Positions 53,538-63,413 are shown, counted from the first letter of the stretch. The stretch is DNA of 64,000 nt from Rubripirellula tenax (GCF_007860125.1 NZ_SJPW01000005.1:308065-372064), one strand, 5' to 3'. Made by a program: numbers and translations. Notes: generated from the sequence alone by a model not told the origin.

Positions 53538-55376
53538 TCAATGAATCTGTGCATTTTCGATTTCATCCAGTGCCACATAGGCGGCGGCAATGCTTTCGCC
53601 AGACAACTTCCTTCGCCATCTTTCACTGGACGGGTTGCCGGACCTCAGCGCACGCCAATACAGCCATACCGAGACCGCAAACCCGACGACTCCGATCACA
53701 AGCGAAGGGACCAGCGAATTTCGATACAGCACGACTGCGTCGAACCCAATGGCAACGCAAACGGGAATCCACATCAGCCACCACACGAATCCGATGATGA
53801 CGCCCGCACGCAGGTAACCCGATCGCGTGCTGGTCAATTTGCGGCGGATGTCGTCAACCGGTTTCGAGTAGTCAATACGCCTTAGTCGGGTAAGGACGAG
53901 CGCCGCTTGTGAAATCACGATCAGCCCATAGACATGCACGATCAGTCCATTAAGAAGGCGATGGGGAACATGCGTGTTTCGGGCCCAGCACTGCGCGCCC
54001 AGAACAATCAGTGCCACGCCAAATAGGATTTGCAAAACTTGTCCGCGAACCAGCGGCCGTAATGATTGTTCGACTCGATCCATCAACTGGCGACGCGTCA
54101 GCAATAGACGTCCGGCCAGATCCTGCTGTTCAAACGTTGCGTCAGCGGCTTGCCGATTCGCTGAGCGGGAAGCGATGCCGGAACTCGGATCGTAAACATC
54201 CGTGGGGGCAAGGGCCGGATCGTCGCTCGAATTTTGGTTCCGATTCTGGTTCCGATTCTGGGTCGACATGATCGACTGCACGTCCGATTTGATCTGACTG
54301 GCGTTCTGGTAGCGACGTTGTGGCTCTTTCTCGAGCGTACGCAGCACTACGTCATCCAGGCGGACGTCAATTTCGACTTTCGTTGACGGCGCGGCAAACC
54401 GGCCGATCGGAAGCTCACCCGTTAGCATTTCGTAAATGACGACGCCCAGCGAATAGATGTCGGCTCGGTGGTCGACGTTGTGTGTCCCTTCAAATTGTTC
54501 GGGTGCCATGTACCTTGGCGTGCCCATGACTTGATGGGTGCCGGTTAGCGATTGCTGCTGGCTTTCGTTTCCCAGTATTCGTGATAATCCGAAATCGGCG
54601 ATCTTCACCGAACTATCGACGGACAACAGAATGTTTTCGGGTTTGATGTCGCGATGTACAACGCCTTTGTCATGCGCGTACTGTAGTGCGTCGCAAAGAT
54701 AAGGGACGATCGCGAGTGCGTGCGGGGGTGTCAGTTCGCCGGCTTTCACGACGGCGCGCAGCGTCGAACCTTCGACGTACTCCATCAGGAAATAGTAGGT
54801 GTCGGCGACGTGACCGAATTCGTACAGGGCGACAATATTGGGATGGTTCAGTTTCGCCAACGTGCGTGCTTCCCGTGTGAACCGCAGCGCAAATTTGACG
54901 TCATGACCAAATTCTTCGGGCAGGATCTTGATCGCGACGACGCGGTCCAACCCTTGCTGACGTGCCTTATAGACGGCCCCCATTCCCCCGGCTCCGATCA
55001 ATTCAATGATCTGCAGCGATGGAAACAACTCAGCCAGCCGCGCGACGCTCATGGGCGCAAACGCGGCGGTCGGTTTGCCGCCCACGTTGATCGCATCGTG
55101 AATGACTTTCGCGTCCGCAGGGAACCGGTCCAGGTATTCCTGGTCGCTCGGTGCCTCGCCACGACGTCGTCGATAGTCGACCTCCAACGCAATCAGTTCT
55201 GCCAATAGCGCGTCGCGCTGGCTCGATACGTCGGCAGCTTCTGTGTCGACAAGCGAATTTATCAGCGATTCGATTGATGGCGGATCCCCAGATTGCCATT
55301 TCTGTTCGAAATCGGCGCACAGATCATCAATCCGTTCCAGGGCTGCGATCGGTAGTTTTTTCCCACGCATGTTCAT
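53538..55376 (-). CDS. Ser/Thr protein kinase with C-terminal membrane helices
   Basis: A 612-residue protein. The N-terminal 120 residues are the planctomycete-type N-terminal segment (LAELIALEVDYRRRRGEAPS). The kinase domain (about 122-380) has Lys150 (VAIK), HRD 241-243 and DFG 261-263, so it looks catalytically complete. An Asn/Gln-rich tract (NRNQNRNQN) links to a C-terminal part with four membrane helices (about 440-590). Its start lies inside the end of the upstream sigma-factor gene (50-bp overlap), so the two are coupled. This pairing of ECF factor and kinase is common in Planctomycetota. Confidence 0.92.
   Translation of the reverse strand: MNMRGKKLPIAALERIDDLCADFEQKWQSGDPPSIESLINSLVDTEAADVSSQRDALLAELIALEVDYRRRRGEAPSDQEYLDRFPADAKVIHDAINVGGKPTAAFAPMSVARLAELFPSLQIIELIGAGGMGAVYKARQQGLDRVVAIKILPEEFGHDVKFALRFTREARTLAKLNHPNIVALYEFGHVADTYYFLMEYVEGSTLRAVVKAGELTPPHALAIVPYLCDALQYAHDKGVVHRDIKPENILLSVDSSVKIADFGLSRILGNESQQQSLTGTHQVMGTPRYMAPEQFEGTHNVDHRADIYSLGVVIYEMLTGELPIGRFAAPSTKVEIDVRLDDVVLRTLEKEPQRRYQNASQIKSDVQSIMSTQNRNQNRNQNSSDDPALAPTDVYDPSSGIASRSANRQAADATFEQQDLAGRLLLTRRQLMDRVEQSLRPLVRGQVLQILFGVALIVLGAQCWARNTHVPHRLLNGLIVHVYGLIVISQAALVLTRLRRIDYSKPVDDIRRKLTSTRSGYLRAGVIIGFVWWLMWIPVCVAIGFDAVVLYRNSLVPSLVIGVVGFAVSVWLYWRALRSGNPSSERWRRKLSGESIAAAYVALDEIENAQIH
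54236..54259. repeat. Short 12-bp tandem duplication in the kinase gene
   Basis: Two identical units of GGTTCCGATTCT (54236-54247 and 54248-54259) encode the NQNR tract in the linker of the kinase. The unit keeps the reading frame. Confidence 0.85.
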
Positions 55377-55974
55377 GATGTTCGAACACTTCTTGGTGAC
55401 ATTTTTCTCGAATCAGGTGCAGACGTCGCTCGATGGTCCGCTCAGAGCAGCCAAAACGCTCGGCAAGTTCCGCGTTGGAGTATCCCTCTAACTTGGCACC
55501 CGCTAAATCGCTGAGCTGCCCGACACCTAAATGAGAAAAAAACTCGGCAACCGATTCCTGCATCATCAAAACCATTTCAGGCGATGGCTCGTCCCCGATC
55601 GCTTCGATCAGGTTGCCATCATCGCCGGATTGGCCCAAGGAGTGAACCTGAACGTTGCCACCACGTCGTTGACGCTTGTCGCGTCGGCGCTTGTCGACGA
55701 CCTTTCTTGCCGACATCCGCAGCAACAGTCGCCAAAGATCGTCCCGATCGGACAAGTCCGGAAACCGCCCTTTTTCGGCGGCGACGTAGAAGCTGTCGAA
55801 GACACTCAGAACGATGTCTTCTTCGTCCGAGACAGCTCGATTTTGCCCGTATAACCGGGCTCGAACCGCACGCACAAGACGGTCAAAGTAGTGCTGCCAA
55901 ATCTGATTCGCTGCGGCCGAATCACCCGCCTTCACCAAATCAATCCAGTGGCTGACATTCGTGTTTTTCGACAT
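55327..55974 (-). CDS. ECF-type RNA polymerase sigma factor
   Basis: A 215-residue sigma-70 family protein of the ECF/HLH-type group. Region 2 is seen in AANQIWQHYFDRLVRAVRARL and DIVLSVFDSFYVAAEKG; region 4 in AGAKLEGYSNAELAERFGCSERTIERRL. It would direct RNA polymerase to a small regulon. Its last 16 codons overlap the start of the kinase gene, so kinase and sigma factor are made together, and the kinase may control the factor by phosphorylation. No anti-sigma gene is adjacent. Confidence 0.94.
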   Translation of the reverse strand: MSKNTNVSHWIDLVKAGDSAAANQIWQHYFDRLVRAVRARLYGQNRAVSDEEDIVLSVFDSFYVAAEKGRFPDLSDRDDLWRLLLRMSARKVVDKRRRDKRQRRGGNVQVHSLGQSGDDGNLIEAIGDEPSPEMVLMMQESVAEFFSHLGVGQLSDLAGAKLEGYSNAELAERFGCSERTIERRLHLIREKCHQEVFEHHEHAWEKTTDRSPGTD

Positions 55975-56063
55975 TCAACAAGATCCCTTCATCCATATTA
56001 CCACTTTCAACTGGCGGCCAGTGGTTGGGGTGTCCTCTGAGTTCTGAGAGGCCCCTCCGAAGT

Positions 56064-56102
56064 GAGAAAAAGTTGCACGGGCCCCTGGACCAGGGGGCCG
56101 TG
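56064..56102 (-). terminator. Rho-independent-type hairpin after the sulfatase gene
   Basis: Arms 56076-56088 and 56090-56102 are 13 bp with one mismatch and very GC-rich (GGGCCCCTGG). On the minus strand the stem follows the sulfatase stop immediately and is followed by CAACTTTTTCTC (a T run). The short distance to the stop is unusual but the structure is strong. Confidence 0.6.
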
Positions 56103-58406
56103 CTACTCTGCTACCAACGTCACGGTATTTTCTGAGTACTGAATTCGAAAAATTGCTCCATCGGCGGCGACAACGGTTCCGTGTGAGTTAGCAAACTGGC
56201 CTTCGATGCGACCCGCCGTCACAATCGCGTACGTATCGCCGGACGATGGCGAACCCCCATTCGCAATCGAAATCGCTAACACGCCGTCAAGTTCGGCAAC
56301 ACCGTCGACGACAAGGCCAGGACGATTGTTGTCCCCCAACGAGACCTTCAACGTGCCGTCAGCCGACTGATGAAGATCACCTGTGACCTTCAGGCTAGGT
56401 TGCCCTGTTCCCGAAACCGAGACCACGCCACTGTTATAAACGGTCGCGTCGATCGTGCCGGATCCGTTTAGGTTGGCATCCGAGCCGACGTCAATCCAGC
56501 GTAGCGAAGACACCGTTCCATCATCGATAAATAGATCGCATTGGGCAGCGAGACGAATTTCGTTTCGCCCGGTCAGGTTCACCCCAGGACTCAAGACAAC
56601 GGATTGCTTGGCGTTCGTCGCCGAGTTGCCTCGAATCTCGAGTCCTAGGAATTCAACGTCGGCATCGACACGAACCATGTTGGAAAGATCGCCCGTGTTT
56701 ACGATTTGCGAAATCCATGAAAGCTGGGGCGTTCCACGGTCGGTCGCGTACGTGATCCCCGCGTTGGCATAAACGTAGTCCGACCAATTGCTGGCGTCCG
56801 ACGCATTGTCGCCGTCGTCGCCGGTCCAGCGGTGGTAAGTGTTTGCGAACCCCTTCGGTTCATAGACTCGTTCGCCCATCAACAGGGTGGACAGCTCTTT
56901 GACGAGTTCGGGATGTTTGGCGGCGATATTGTTCGACTCGCCACGATCAACTTCCAGGTCAAAGAGACTCAAAACAGGCCCGACGCCGCTACCGTTTCCC
57001 TTCGCAGACTTTTTTGTTTTGGACGAACCTTCACTAACCAGCTTGAACTTACCGCGGATGATGGACTGGCCACCGCTGGCTTCGTGGATGATGAATTCGC
57101 GGTGCCGCTGTTGTCCAGCACCACGAAGCGTAGGGGCGATAGACACACCATCCACCCCCAGCGGCACGGGCTGACCGGCCAGTTCACAGAATGTGGGCAA
57201 CAAGTCGGAAACATCCACAACCATGTCCGTGTTGGAACCTACCTTAAGGCTCGAACTTTCGTTGATCTTCGCCGGCCAACGCATCACCAGTGGGACACGA
57301 ATACCGCCCTCCCAGACACTGCCCTTGAATCCCTTCAAGCCGCCGTTGACACCGAGTTCCCGGACGTTGTTGCCGGCAGGACCCCCGTTATCCGATTGAA
57401 AAATAACCAGCGTGTTGTCGGCGACAGAGTCTGATTTGTCACCATCGTTGTTGGGATCTTCCAGGGCGGCCAAAATGTTACCGAAGTGCGAATCGATCCG
57501 AGTGACCATTGCGGCCCACTGCTTAGACTGATCCGACAACGACGCGAAATCCGTGTCATCGGCATACGCATTGTCCCAGTCCGGAAGCTTCGCAATTTCA
57601 CCAAACGGACCATGCGGAATCTGCACGGCGAGCAAGCCAAAGAACGGCTGTCCGGATTCGTTGTAGTTCTGGCCGCCCTGATGAACAAAATCTAGCGCCG
57701 CGAACGCATAAACGTCATCACAGTAAGCGGTCTCGGGATAGGTGGGATGATTCTGAAGGGCGGGAGTGCTTGGATACGCCTTGCTGCTTTGATACTTCGC
57801 CATCGAGTTGGGCGCCAGAAACAAACCGCCCGTCGAGCCCACGGGCGCCGGCGCAGTCCACAGCGTCGGTTGGAAAAACGTGTGCGCGCGGACGTGATGC
57901 AACTCCGCGACAACGTGTTGATATCCGTGCGAGGTTGGCAATGTTTGCAAATTATCAAGTGTCGGATTCTGCAGGTCCTTCGATCCTCCGTACCCCCACT
58001 TGCCCCAATAACCCGTAACGTAGTCGGCAGCGGCCAACGCATCGCCCATCGTGATGTCAGCCGCGCGGATGGCCTTCTTGGCGTTGTCCGGGTCGTTGCG
58101 ATCAGCAAAGGTGTGGCCTTGGTGAAAGCCCGTTTGCTGCGAAGAACGCGCCGGCGAACAAACGTGACAGCCGTAGCCACGAGTGAAGTTGAGACCTTGC
58201 GCGGCAAGCCGATCCAAATTGGGCGTCCGCACATAGGGCAGCCCTCTAGCCTTCCGTTCCGCCTGTCCGTTCGGACCGATCGAACCCCAGCCCATGTCGT
58301 CAACATAAAAGTAAAGAATGTTGGGACGGTCAGGATCTGTGGCAGCGGCCTTCCGGATTCCGGCGACAGAAAGTGCAAGTGCCAGCAAAACAAGATAGAA
58401 CTTCAT
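56103..58406 (-). CDS. Sulfatase with C-terminal beta-strand-repeat extension
   Basis: A 767-residue exported protein (signal MKFYLVLLALALSVAG). The sulfatase domain has DD at 36-37, CSPAR at 83-87 (Cys83 to formylglycine) and SDNGGPAGNN. After about residue 530 comes a region of beta strands (VDADVEFLGLEIRGN, SVVLSPGVNLTGRNEIRL, LRWIDVGSDANLNGSGTID, GTLKVSLGDNNRPGLVV) like autotransporter-associated strand repeats, ending GTVVAADGAIFRIQYSENTVTLVAE. Such a tail would give an extended beta-helix for binding or anchoring. The fusion is uncommon for a sulfatase. Confidence 0.9.
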   Translation of the reverse strand: MKFYLVLLALALSVAGIRKAAATDPDRPNILYFYVDDMGWGSIGPNGQAERKARGLPYVRTPNLDRLAAQGLNFTRGYGCHVCSPARSSQQTGFHQGHTFADRNDPDNAKKAIRAADITMGDALAAADYVTGYWGKWGYGGSKDLQNPTLDNLQTLPTSHGYQHVVAELHHVRAHTFFQPTLWTAPAPVGSTGGLFLAPNSMAKYQSSKAYPSTPALQNHPTYPETAYCDDVYAFAALDFVHQGGQNYNESGQPFFGLLAVQIPHGPFGEIAKLPDWDNAYADDTDFASLSDQSKQWAAMVTRIDSHFGNILAALEDPNNDGDKSDSVADNTLVIFQSDNGGPAGNNVRELGVNGGLKGFKGSVWEGGIRVPLVMRWPAKINESSSLKVGSNTDMVVDVSDLLPTFCELAGQPVPLGVDGVSIAPTLRGAGQQRHREFIIHEASGGQSIIRGKFKLVSEGSSKTKKSAKGNGSGVGPVLSLFDLEVDRGESNNIAAKHPELVKELSTLLMGERVYEPKGFANTYHRWTGDDGDNASDASNWSDYVYANAGITYATDRGTPQLSWISQIVNTGDLSNMVRVDADVEFLGLEIRGNSATNAKQSVVLSPGVNLTGRNEIRLAAQCDLFIDDGTVSSLRWIDVGSDANLNGSGTIDATVYNSGVVSVSGTGQPSLKVTGDLHQSADGTLKVSLGDNNRPGLVVDGVAELDGVLAISIANGGSPSSGDTYAIVTAGRIEGQFANSHGTVVAADGAIFRIQYSENTVTLVAE

Positions 58407-58507
58407 TTCGGACTCCGCGAGGACAACTTTGAGCGATGGTGCAATTCAACTTCAAAAGAATAACCACTTGCGAGGTGAAACGTGGTTCGCATTGGCGACG
58501 CGTGCGG

Positions 58508-59188
58508 CTAAACGCTGTGCTTACCGATGGTCCAGCCGGATGGGGCGAGATGCTTTTGAGCGAATTCGGCGGACTCTGATTCCAACTCGGTCGCGAATGA
58601 ATCGTTCCACCGATTGAGAAATCCGAACAGCGCGACGACGGCGCCGAGTTCCACGATTTGCTTCTCGCTATAGTGCTCGCGCAGATCTCGGAAATGCTGG
58701 GGCGTCACCGCGTTGGGTGCCGAACCGGCAGCCAACGCGAACCGCAGTGCCGCCTTTTCGGATTCGTCGAACAGCTCACTCTGTTGGAATTCCCAAACCG
58801 CTTCTAGCTTCTCGATCGGGACGCCTTGGTCGCGTGCTTCGCCGATCGTGTGAGCTTGACAGTACCGACATCCGGCGGCACCACTGGTGACATGCGCAAC
58901 CAGATTTTTCAAAGCAAGAGGCAAACGATCCGGCGACTTCAAATTGCGAATCGTCCAAACAACGTTGCGAACGACCAGTCGCAGCCCCAGCCACCACGGC
59001 GTTGGGGCATCCTTTGCTTGCCCCAGGATGTTGCCGACCAACAACGTGAAGCTGCACAGGATCGCCGGTTGCCTGGCCATGGTTCGAGTCGAATTCGGCA
59101 CGAACCCGAGATGCCCGCGCATCAGATCAAATAGCAACTTGCATTCTTTGGCTTCTTCGTCCGAGAGTGGCTTGAGTCCGGATTCCAT
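58508..59188 (-). CDS. Carboxymuconolactone decarboxylase/AhpD-like protein
   Basis: About 226 residues from the ATG at 59188; the frame is open to 59269. The AhpD-type redox motif is CRYCQAH (Cys107, Cys110), and the upstream helices (LALKNLVAHVTSG) fit the CMD fold. The last third (DESEKAALRFALAAGSAPNAV, LREHYSEKQIVELGAVVALF) continues the family pattern. It may act as a peroxidase-like or alkylhydroperoxidase-type protein; enzymatic role is not proved. It is divergent from the DUF1552 gene. Confidence 0.85.
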   Translation of the reverse strand: MESGLKPLSDEEAKECKLLFDLMRGHLGFVPNSTRTMARQPAILCSFTLLVGNILGQAKDAPTPWWLGLRLVVRNVVWTIRNLKSPDRLPLALKNLVAHVTSGAAGCRYCQAHTIGEARDQGVPIEKLEAVWEFQQSELFDESEKAALRFALAAGSAPNAVTPQHFRDLREHYSEKQIVELGAVVALFGFLNRWNDSFATELESESAEFAQKHLAPSGWTIGKHSV

Positions 59189-59364
59189 GGTGCGTTTCCT
59201 GAGTGCGGATGCGTGTGAGTGAGTGGAACCAACATACCGTTCTATTGGATCACCACTAGCCACGCCCAAGTCTCGTCTTCCCGTGCCTCAAGTGGGTGGC
59301 AAACGGCCTTTGGTCGTATTCCGCGTTGCGTTGACCCGGTGTTCGCTTCAGCTAAACTCACTCT

Positions 59365-60654
59365 ATGCAAAATCCCACCTCCCGACGCCGGTTTGTGCTT
59401 CGTTCGTTCACCGGCTCGATCGCAGGATCCCTCGCCCTGCCCTGGCTCACTTCACTGAAAGCCGACGATCCAGGCAGCGTTGTCCAAACCCACCGAGGCG
59501 CGGGAACGGGAGCTCGTCGTTTTGTTGCCGTCGGCAACTTGCTTGGGTTCCAACAGAATCACTTCTTCCCCGAAGACGCCGATGGGACGATTGACGAGAC
59601 CACACTGCTAAAACCGCTCGCGTCCAACCGCGACAAGATCACGGTCTATCGTGGACTGGACCACGGGCTGCGTGGCGGACATTTCGCCGTTCACACTTTT
59701 CTATCCGGCGTGCTGCACCACGAGTCGAAAAATCGGGCTCAGGGAAACGTCACGATTGATCAATTCATCGCGGATCAGGTGGGTGGCGAAACGCGATTTC
59801 CATCTTTGACGGTAGGCTCGGAAGGCGGCATTCACGGCGGGTGTCAACTGTCGTGGACAAAATCTGGCGTTCGCGTGCCGCCGATCACAGGCCCGGCCGA
59901 GTTGTTCGAGCGATTGTTTGTGACTGAATCGGAAGATCGTCGTGCCCAGCACATCCGCGCCAACGCACTGCACGCTTCGATCTTGGATCGCGTCAAGGAG
60001 GAAGCCGGCGACCTAGCCAAGCGGATCAATCGGGAAGACAAGGACAAACTCGACCAGTACTTCACGTCGATTCGCGATGTAGAGAAGCGGCTGGCCAACC
60101 GCCAACGCTGGGCTGACAAACCCAAACCCAAACCGCCTTTCGAACGTCCCGCTGATAAGAACACCGTGGACGATTTGCCGATGCTTTATGAGTTGATTGC
60201 CTTAGCACTGCAAACCGATTCCACTCGCATCGCGACGCTTGAGATCGGTGGCAGCTTTCTGCCCCAGAATCTAGGCATCGACAAATCCTATCACGGCCTT
60301 TCCCACCACGGCAATGACAAGGAAGCGATCGCCAATTTGCTGACACTGGAAACCTATCAACTGGAACAGTTCAACAAATTCCTCACGCGACTTTCGGAGA
60401 TTCAAGTCGGCGAGCAAACATTGCTGGACTCGACGGCCGTTCTGTTCGGCAGCGGAATGGGCAACGCCAATGCTCACACCAACACCGACCTTCCCGTCGT
60501 GTTGGCGGGCGGCGGGTATGGTCGTGGCCAGTATAAAACCGTCCCGACGTCCGGCGTTGCGAAGATACCGCTATGCAATTTGTTTCTCGACATCGCACAA
60601 TGGATGGGAGTCCCATCTGACTCGTTCGGCACCAGCACCAGTACGTTTTCATGA
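59365..60654 (+). CDS. Tat-exported DUF1552 protein
   Basis: A 429-residue protein. The N-terminus SRRRFVLRSFTGSIAGSLAL is a Tat signal. The family motifs of DUF1552 are present (VGNLLGFQQNHFFP, HFAVHTFLSG, DSTAVLFGSGMGNANAH). The stop overlaps the ATG of the DUF1592 gene (ATGA), so they are coupled. The pair DUF1552/DUF1592 is very common in Planctomycetota and is thought to be an exported redox or polysaccharide-linked module; the chemistry is not established. Confidence 0.92.
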   Translation: MQNPTSRRRFVLRSFTGSIAGSLALPWLTSLKADDPGSVVQTHRGAGTGARRFVAVGNLLGFQQNHFFPEDADGTIDETTLLKPLASNRDKITVYRGLDHGLRGGHFAVHTFLSGVLHHESKNRAQGNVTIDQFIADQVGGETRFPSLTVGSEGGIHGGCQLSWTKSGVRVPPITGPAELFERLFVTESEDRRAQHIRANALHASILDRVKEEAGDLAKRINREDKDKLDQYFTSIRDVEKRLANRQRWADKPKPKPPFERPADKNTVDDLPMLYELIALALQTDSTRIATLEIGGSFLPQNLGIDKSYHGLSHHGNDKEAIANLLTLETYQLEQFNKFLTRLSEIQVGEQTLLDSTAVLFGSGMGNANAHTNTDLPVVLAGGGYGRGQYKTVPTSGVAKIPLCNLFLDIAQWMGVPSDSFGTSTSTFS

Positions 60655-63203
60655 ACGGGAACGTCTCTCGCGTTGCGCGGCCGGTGGATATCTGTTCGCG
60701 TGTCTTCTTTTTCATTGCGTTCACGCTTGCTAGCGGTCACGCCTCGGCTCTGCAGACCGAAGCATCAACCACTGACGCAGCCCAGAACGACGATGTGAAG
60801 ACCGTCACTGAGTTTCTCGGCACCTACTGCCTTCAATGCCATGACAGCGGATCGGCCGAAGGGGATCGCGAATTTGAAACGTTGCATCTGCCGCTGACCA
60901 CGGAAACGCAACTGATCACGGCTGACGAGATCATCGACCAAATGACGCTGAAGCAAATGCCACCGCTCGACGTCGAACAACCGACCGACGCGGAACGGTT
61001 GGCGATCATCGAGACACTTCGAGGCTGCATTGCCGACGCCGGTGAGCATCGAAAGAAATCTGGTGGCCGCACGGTACTGCGACGTTTGTCGCATCGCGAG
61101 TACGAAAACACGTTGGCGGTCCTCTTCGATCGCCGCGTCGACACGTTGGGATTGACCGCGGATTTTCCAAAAGAAAACACGCTCCATCACATGGACAATA
61201 TCGGCGAGTCGCTGATCACGTCGGGCTTCTTACTGGACCAGTACTTTCAAGCGGCTGATCGATTGGTCGAATCCCGTTTGGGTCAACCGGAAACCGAACC
61301 GAAGTCATGGCACTTTACCGACAATTTCAAACAGTACGAAGAACTGGAAGGCGCTCACAGGAGCGCATTGAAGAACAAGTTCCTTTGCCTCTACGAACAA
61401 CCCAACACCGACACCCGCCAAGGTGGATACGGGCACATCGAAGATTTCTTGGAAGGCGTACCCGTATCGGGGCTTTACGACATCGAAATTTTCGCCCAAG
61501 CGATGCACCGTGACACGCATTATGACCCCCAAATTTTTCGAATCGATTTTTCAGAGCCATTTCAAATTGCGGTTGTTCCCGGCGACGTCACGAAGGGACA
61601 CATTCATTATCCTCAAGCAATCGAACCGATTCTTGCCCAGGCCGTCGTGCCCGACGAAGAACCCGAGTGGTTGAAGTTTCGCGTTTGGCTGGAAGTGGGC
61701 CAGACACCGAGATTCATTTTTCCGAACGGTCCCTACGAGTCGCGCGCGTCGGTCATTGAAGTCAACAAACGCTACAACGACGAGTTCAAAAACAAGAAGG
61801 CTGCCAAGGGTGTTGGGCGGGCACATATCCTGTTGGAAGGCGAGCTCCCCCACATCCGCATCGGCGAAATCAAAGTCGACGGTCCGATCCAGGAGCAAGG
61901 CGGAACCCGCGAGGAAAAAGCCGTCTTCGGATCACATGGGTTTCAACCCGACACCGCCCTCGAGCAACTGTACTCCTTTGGCCAACGCGCCTTTCGTCGA
62001 CCGCTCGATGAACGCGACCGCCAGCGAATCGAAGCGATCTATCGGCACCGACTTTCCGAAGACGCGACACCGCGACAGGCGGCCCTCGATTCCATCAAGT
62101 TGATTCTCTGCTCGCCTTCGTTCTTGTACCTGCAAGAGATCACGCCCGAGACGGAAGAACGATTGCGGCCGCACGACCTTGCGTCGCGACTTTCTTACGG
62201 AATCTGGGCCGCACCGCCCGACGACGCACTGTTCTCGGTCGCAAGTTCGGGCGAACTGACGAAGCCCGCCGAGCAAAAGAATCAAATCGAACGGATGTTG
62301 AATGATCCACGATCGGAACAGTTGGTTCACGGTTTTGTTGACAGTTGGCTGAACCTCCGTGACATCGGAAACCTGCCGCCGCCGCGACAAACAGCGGGCC
62401 AGTACTATGCCGAAGATCTGCCCGAATCGATGAAGCAAGAAGCGTATCTCTTTTTCAAACACATGCTGGACCAGGATGGCCCGGTGACCGACTTCCTGGA
62501 TTCCGACTACACGTTCGTCGACAAGAAACTAGCGACGCTATACGACCTTCCCGAACGCAAGACACTGCGTTTGGCGGACGATTTCCAACGCGTGTCACTG
62601 GCCGGCAACGACCAACGTGGCGGTGTTCTTGGCATGGCAGGTGTGTTGACCGTCAGTGCAAACGGCGTCGATACGTCTCCGGTTACAAGGGGCGTTTGGG
62701 TCCTGGAGAGTCTGCTGGGCATCACGCCACCGCCGCCGCCCGATGAGGTACCATCGATCGACGCAAATGTCAGCGGATCGAAAACGATTCGCGAGAAACT
62801 AGCGAAACACAGCCAAGACGCGACCTGTTCGGTTTGCCATCGCAAGATTGATCCGCTTGGTTATTCGCTGGAACGTTTCGACCCGATCGGCCGCTGGCGA
62901 AGCAAGTACGCCGCACCCAACAAGAAAGCTCCCGCGCCAAAGATTGATTCATCCGGCACGTTGCCGTCGGGTGAAACGTACAAGGACTTCGCCGACTTCA
63001 AAACACTGTTACTGAACACACGACGCGAATTGTTCCTTCGCAACTTGGTCGACAAACTTTTGATCTACACCAGCGGACGACAAACCGAATGGTCCGACCG
63101 CAAAGAGATTGACGCCATCGTCAAACGCGCCCAAACCGATGGGTCCGGCCTAAGATCGATCGTGACGGAAGTGTTCACAAGCGAACGTTTCGTTTCTCGC
63201 TGA
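60651..63203 (+). CDS. DUF1592-type cytochrome c protein (PSD/PSCyt modules)
   Basis: An 850-residue exported protein. The heme motif CLQCH is at 60-64 (PSCyt1 part). After a DUF1587/DUF1592 region (RRLSHREYENTLAVLFDRRV, LYSFGQRAFRRPLDERDRQRI) come DUF1588 (DFLDSDYTFVDKKLATLY) and DUF1585-like parts, with a second CxxC motif CSVCHRKIDPLGY. It is long, as usual in the family. It is coupled to the DUF1552 gene by an ATGA overlap. It would carry electrons in the periplasm; the substrate is unknown. Confidence 0.93.
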   Translation: MNGNVSRVARPVDICSRVFFFIAFTLASGHASALQTEASTTDAAQNDDVKTVTEFLGTYCLQCHDSGSAEGDREFETLHLPLTTETQLITADEIIDQMTLKQMPPLDVEQPTDAERLAIIETLRGCIADAGEHRKKSGGRTVLRRLSHREYENTLAVLFDRRVDTLGLTADFPKENTLHHMDNIGESLITSGFLLDQYFQAADRLVESRLGQPETEPKSWHFTDNFKQYEELEGAHRSALKNKFLCLYEQPNTDTRQGGYGHIEDFLEGVPVSGLYDIEIFAQAMHRDTHYDPQIFRIDFSEPFQIAVVPGDVTKGHIHYPQAIEPILAQAVVPDEEPEWLKFRVWLEVGQTPRFIFPNGPYESRASVIEVNKRYNDEFKNKKAAKGVGRAHILLEGELPHIRIGEIKVDGPIQEQGGTREEKAVFGSHGFQPDTALEQLYSFGQRAFRRPLDERDRQRIEAIYRHRLSEDATPRQAALDSIKLILCSPSFLYLQEITPETEERLRPHDLASRLSYGIWAAPPDDALFSVASSGELTKPAEQKNQIERMLNDPRSEQLVHGFVDSWLNLRDIGNLPPPRQTAGQYYAEDLPESMKQEAYLFFKHMLDQDGPVTDFLDSDYTFVDKKLATLYDLPERKTLRLADDFQRVSLAGNDQRGGVLGMAGVLTVSANGVDTSPVTRGVWVLESLLGITPPPPPDEVPSIDANVSGSKTIREKLAKHSQDATCSVCHRKIDPLGYSLERFDPIGRWRSKYAAPNKKAPAPKIDSSGTLPSGETYKDFADFKTLLLNTRRELFLRNLVDKLLIYTSGRQTEWSDRKEIDAIVKRAQTDGSGLRSIVTEVFTSERFVSR

Positions 63204-63304
63204 TCCAGCGATGGACCTACCCAATAAATTCGGATTGATCTCTGCGGTCTTCCAATCTCTGCGGTGGAGAACTTTGCACCGCGAGAGATCGGAAGACCGC
63301 AGAG
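63204..63304. repeat. 101-bp intergenic repeat with nested inverted arms, copy 1
   Basis: Begins right after the DUF1592 stop. Outer arms CTCTGCGGTCTTCC (63240-63253) and GGAAGACCGCAGAG (63291-63304) match over 14 bp, and inner arms ATCTCTGCGGTG (63255-63266) and CACCGCGAGAGAT (63277-63289) match apart from one inserted base, with loop GAGAACTTTG. It could fold as a long hairpin and may end transcription or be a REP-like element. Confidence 0.85.
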
Positions 63305-63413
63305 GTTTTCACTTTTGATTCTCGCCAGTGCCTGCCAATACCGGCGAAGGTCCAGCCACATTCCGTTTCCAAAAACGGGATGCCCTCCCTGCTCATTCCT
63401 CCTCTTTTGTCTT

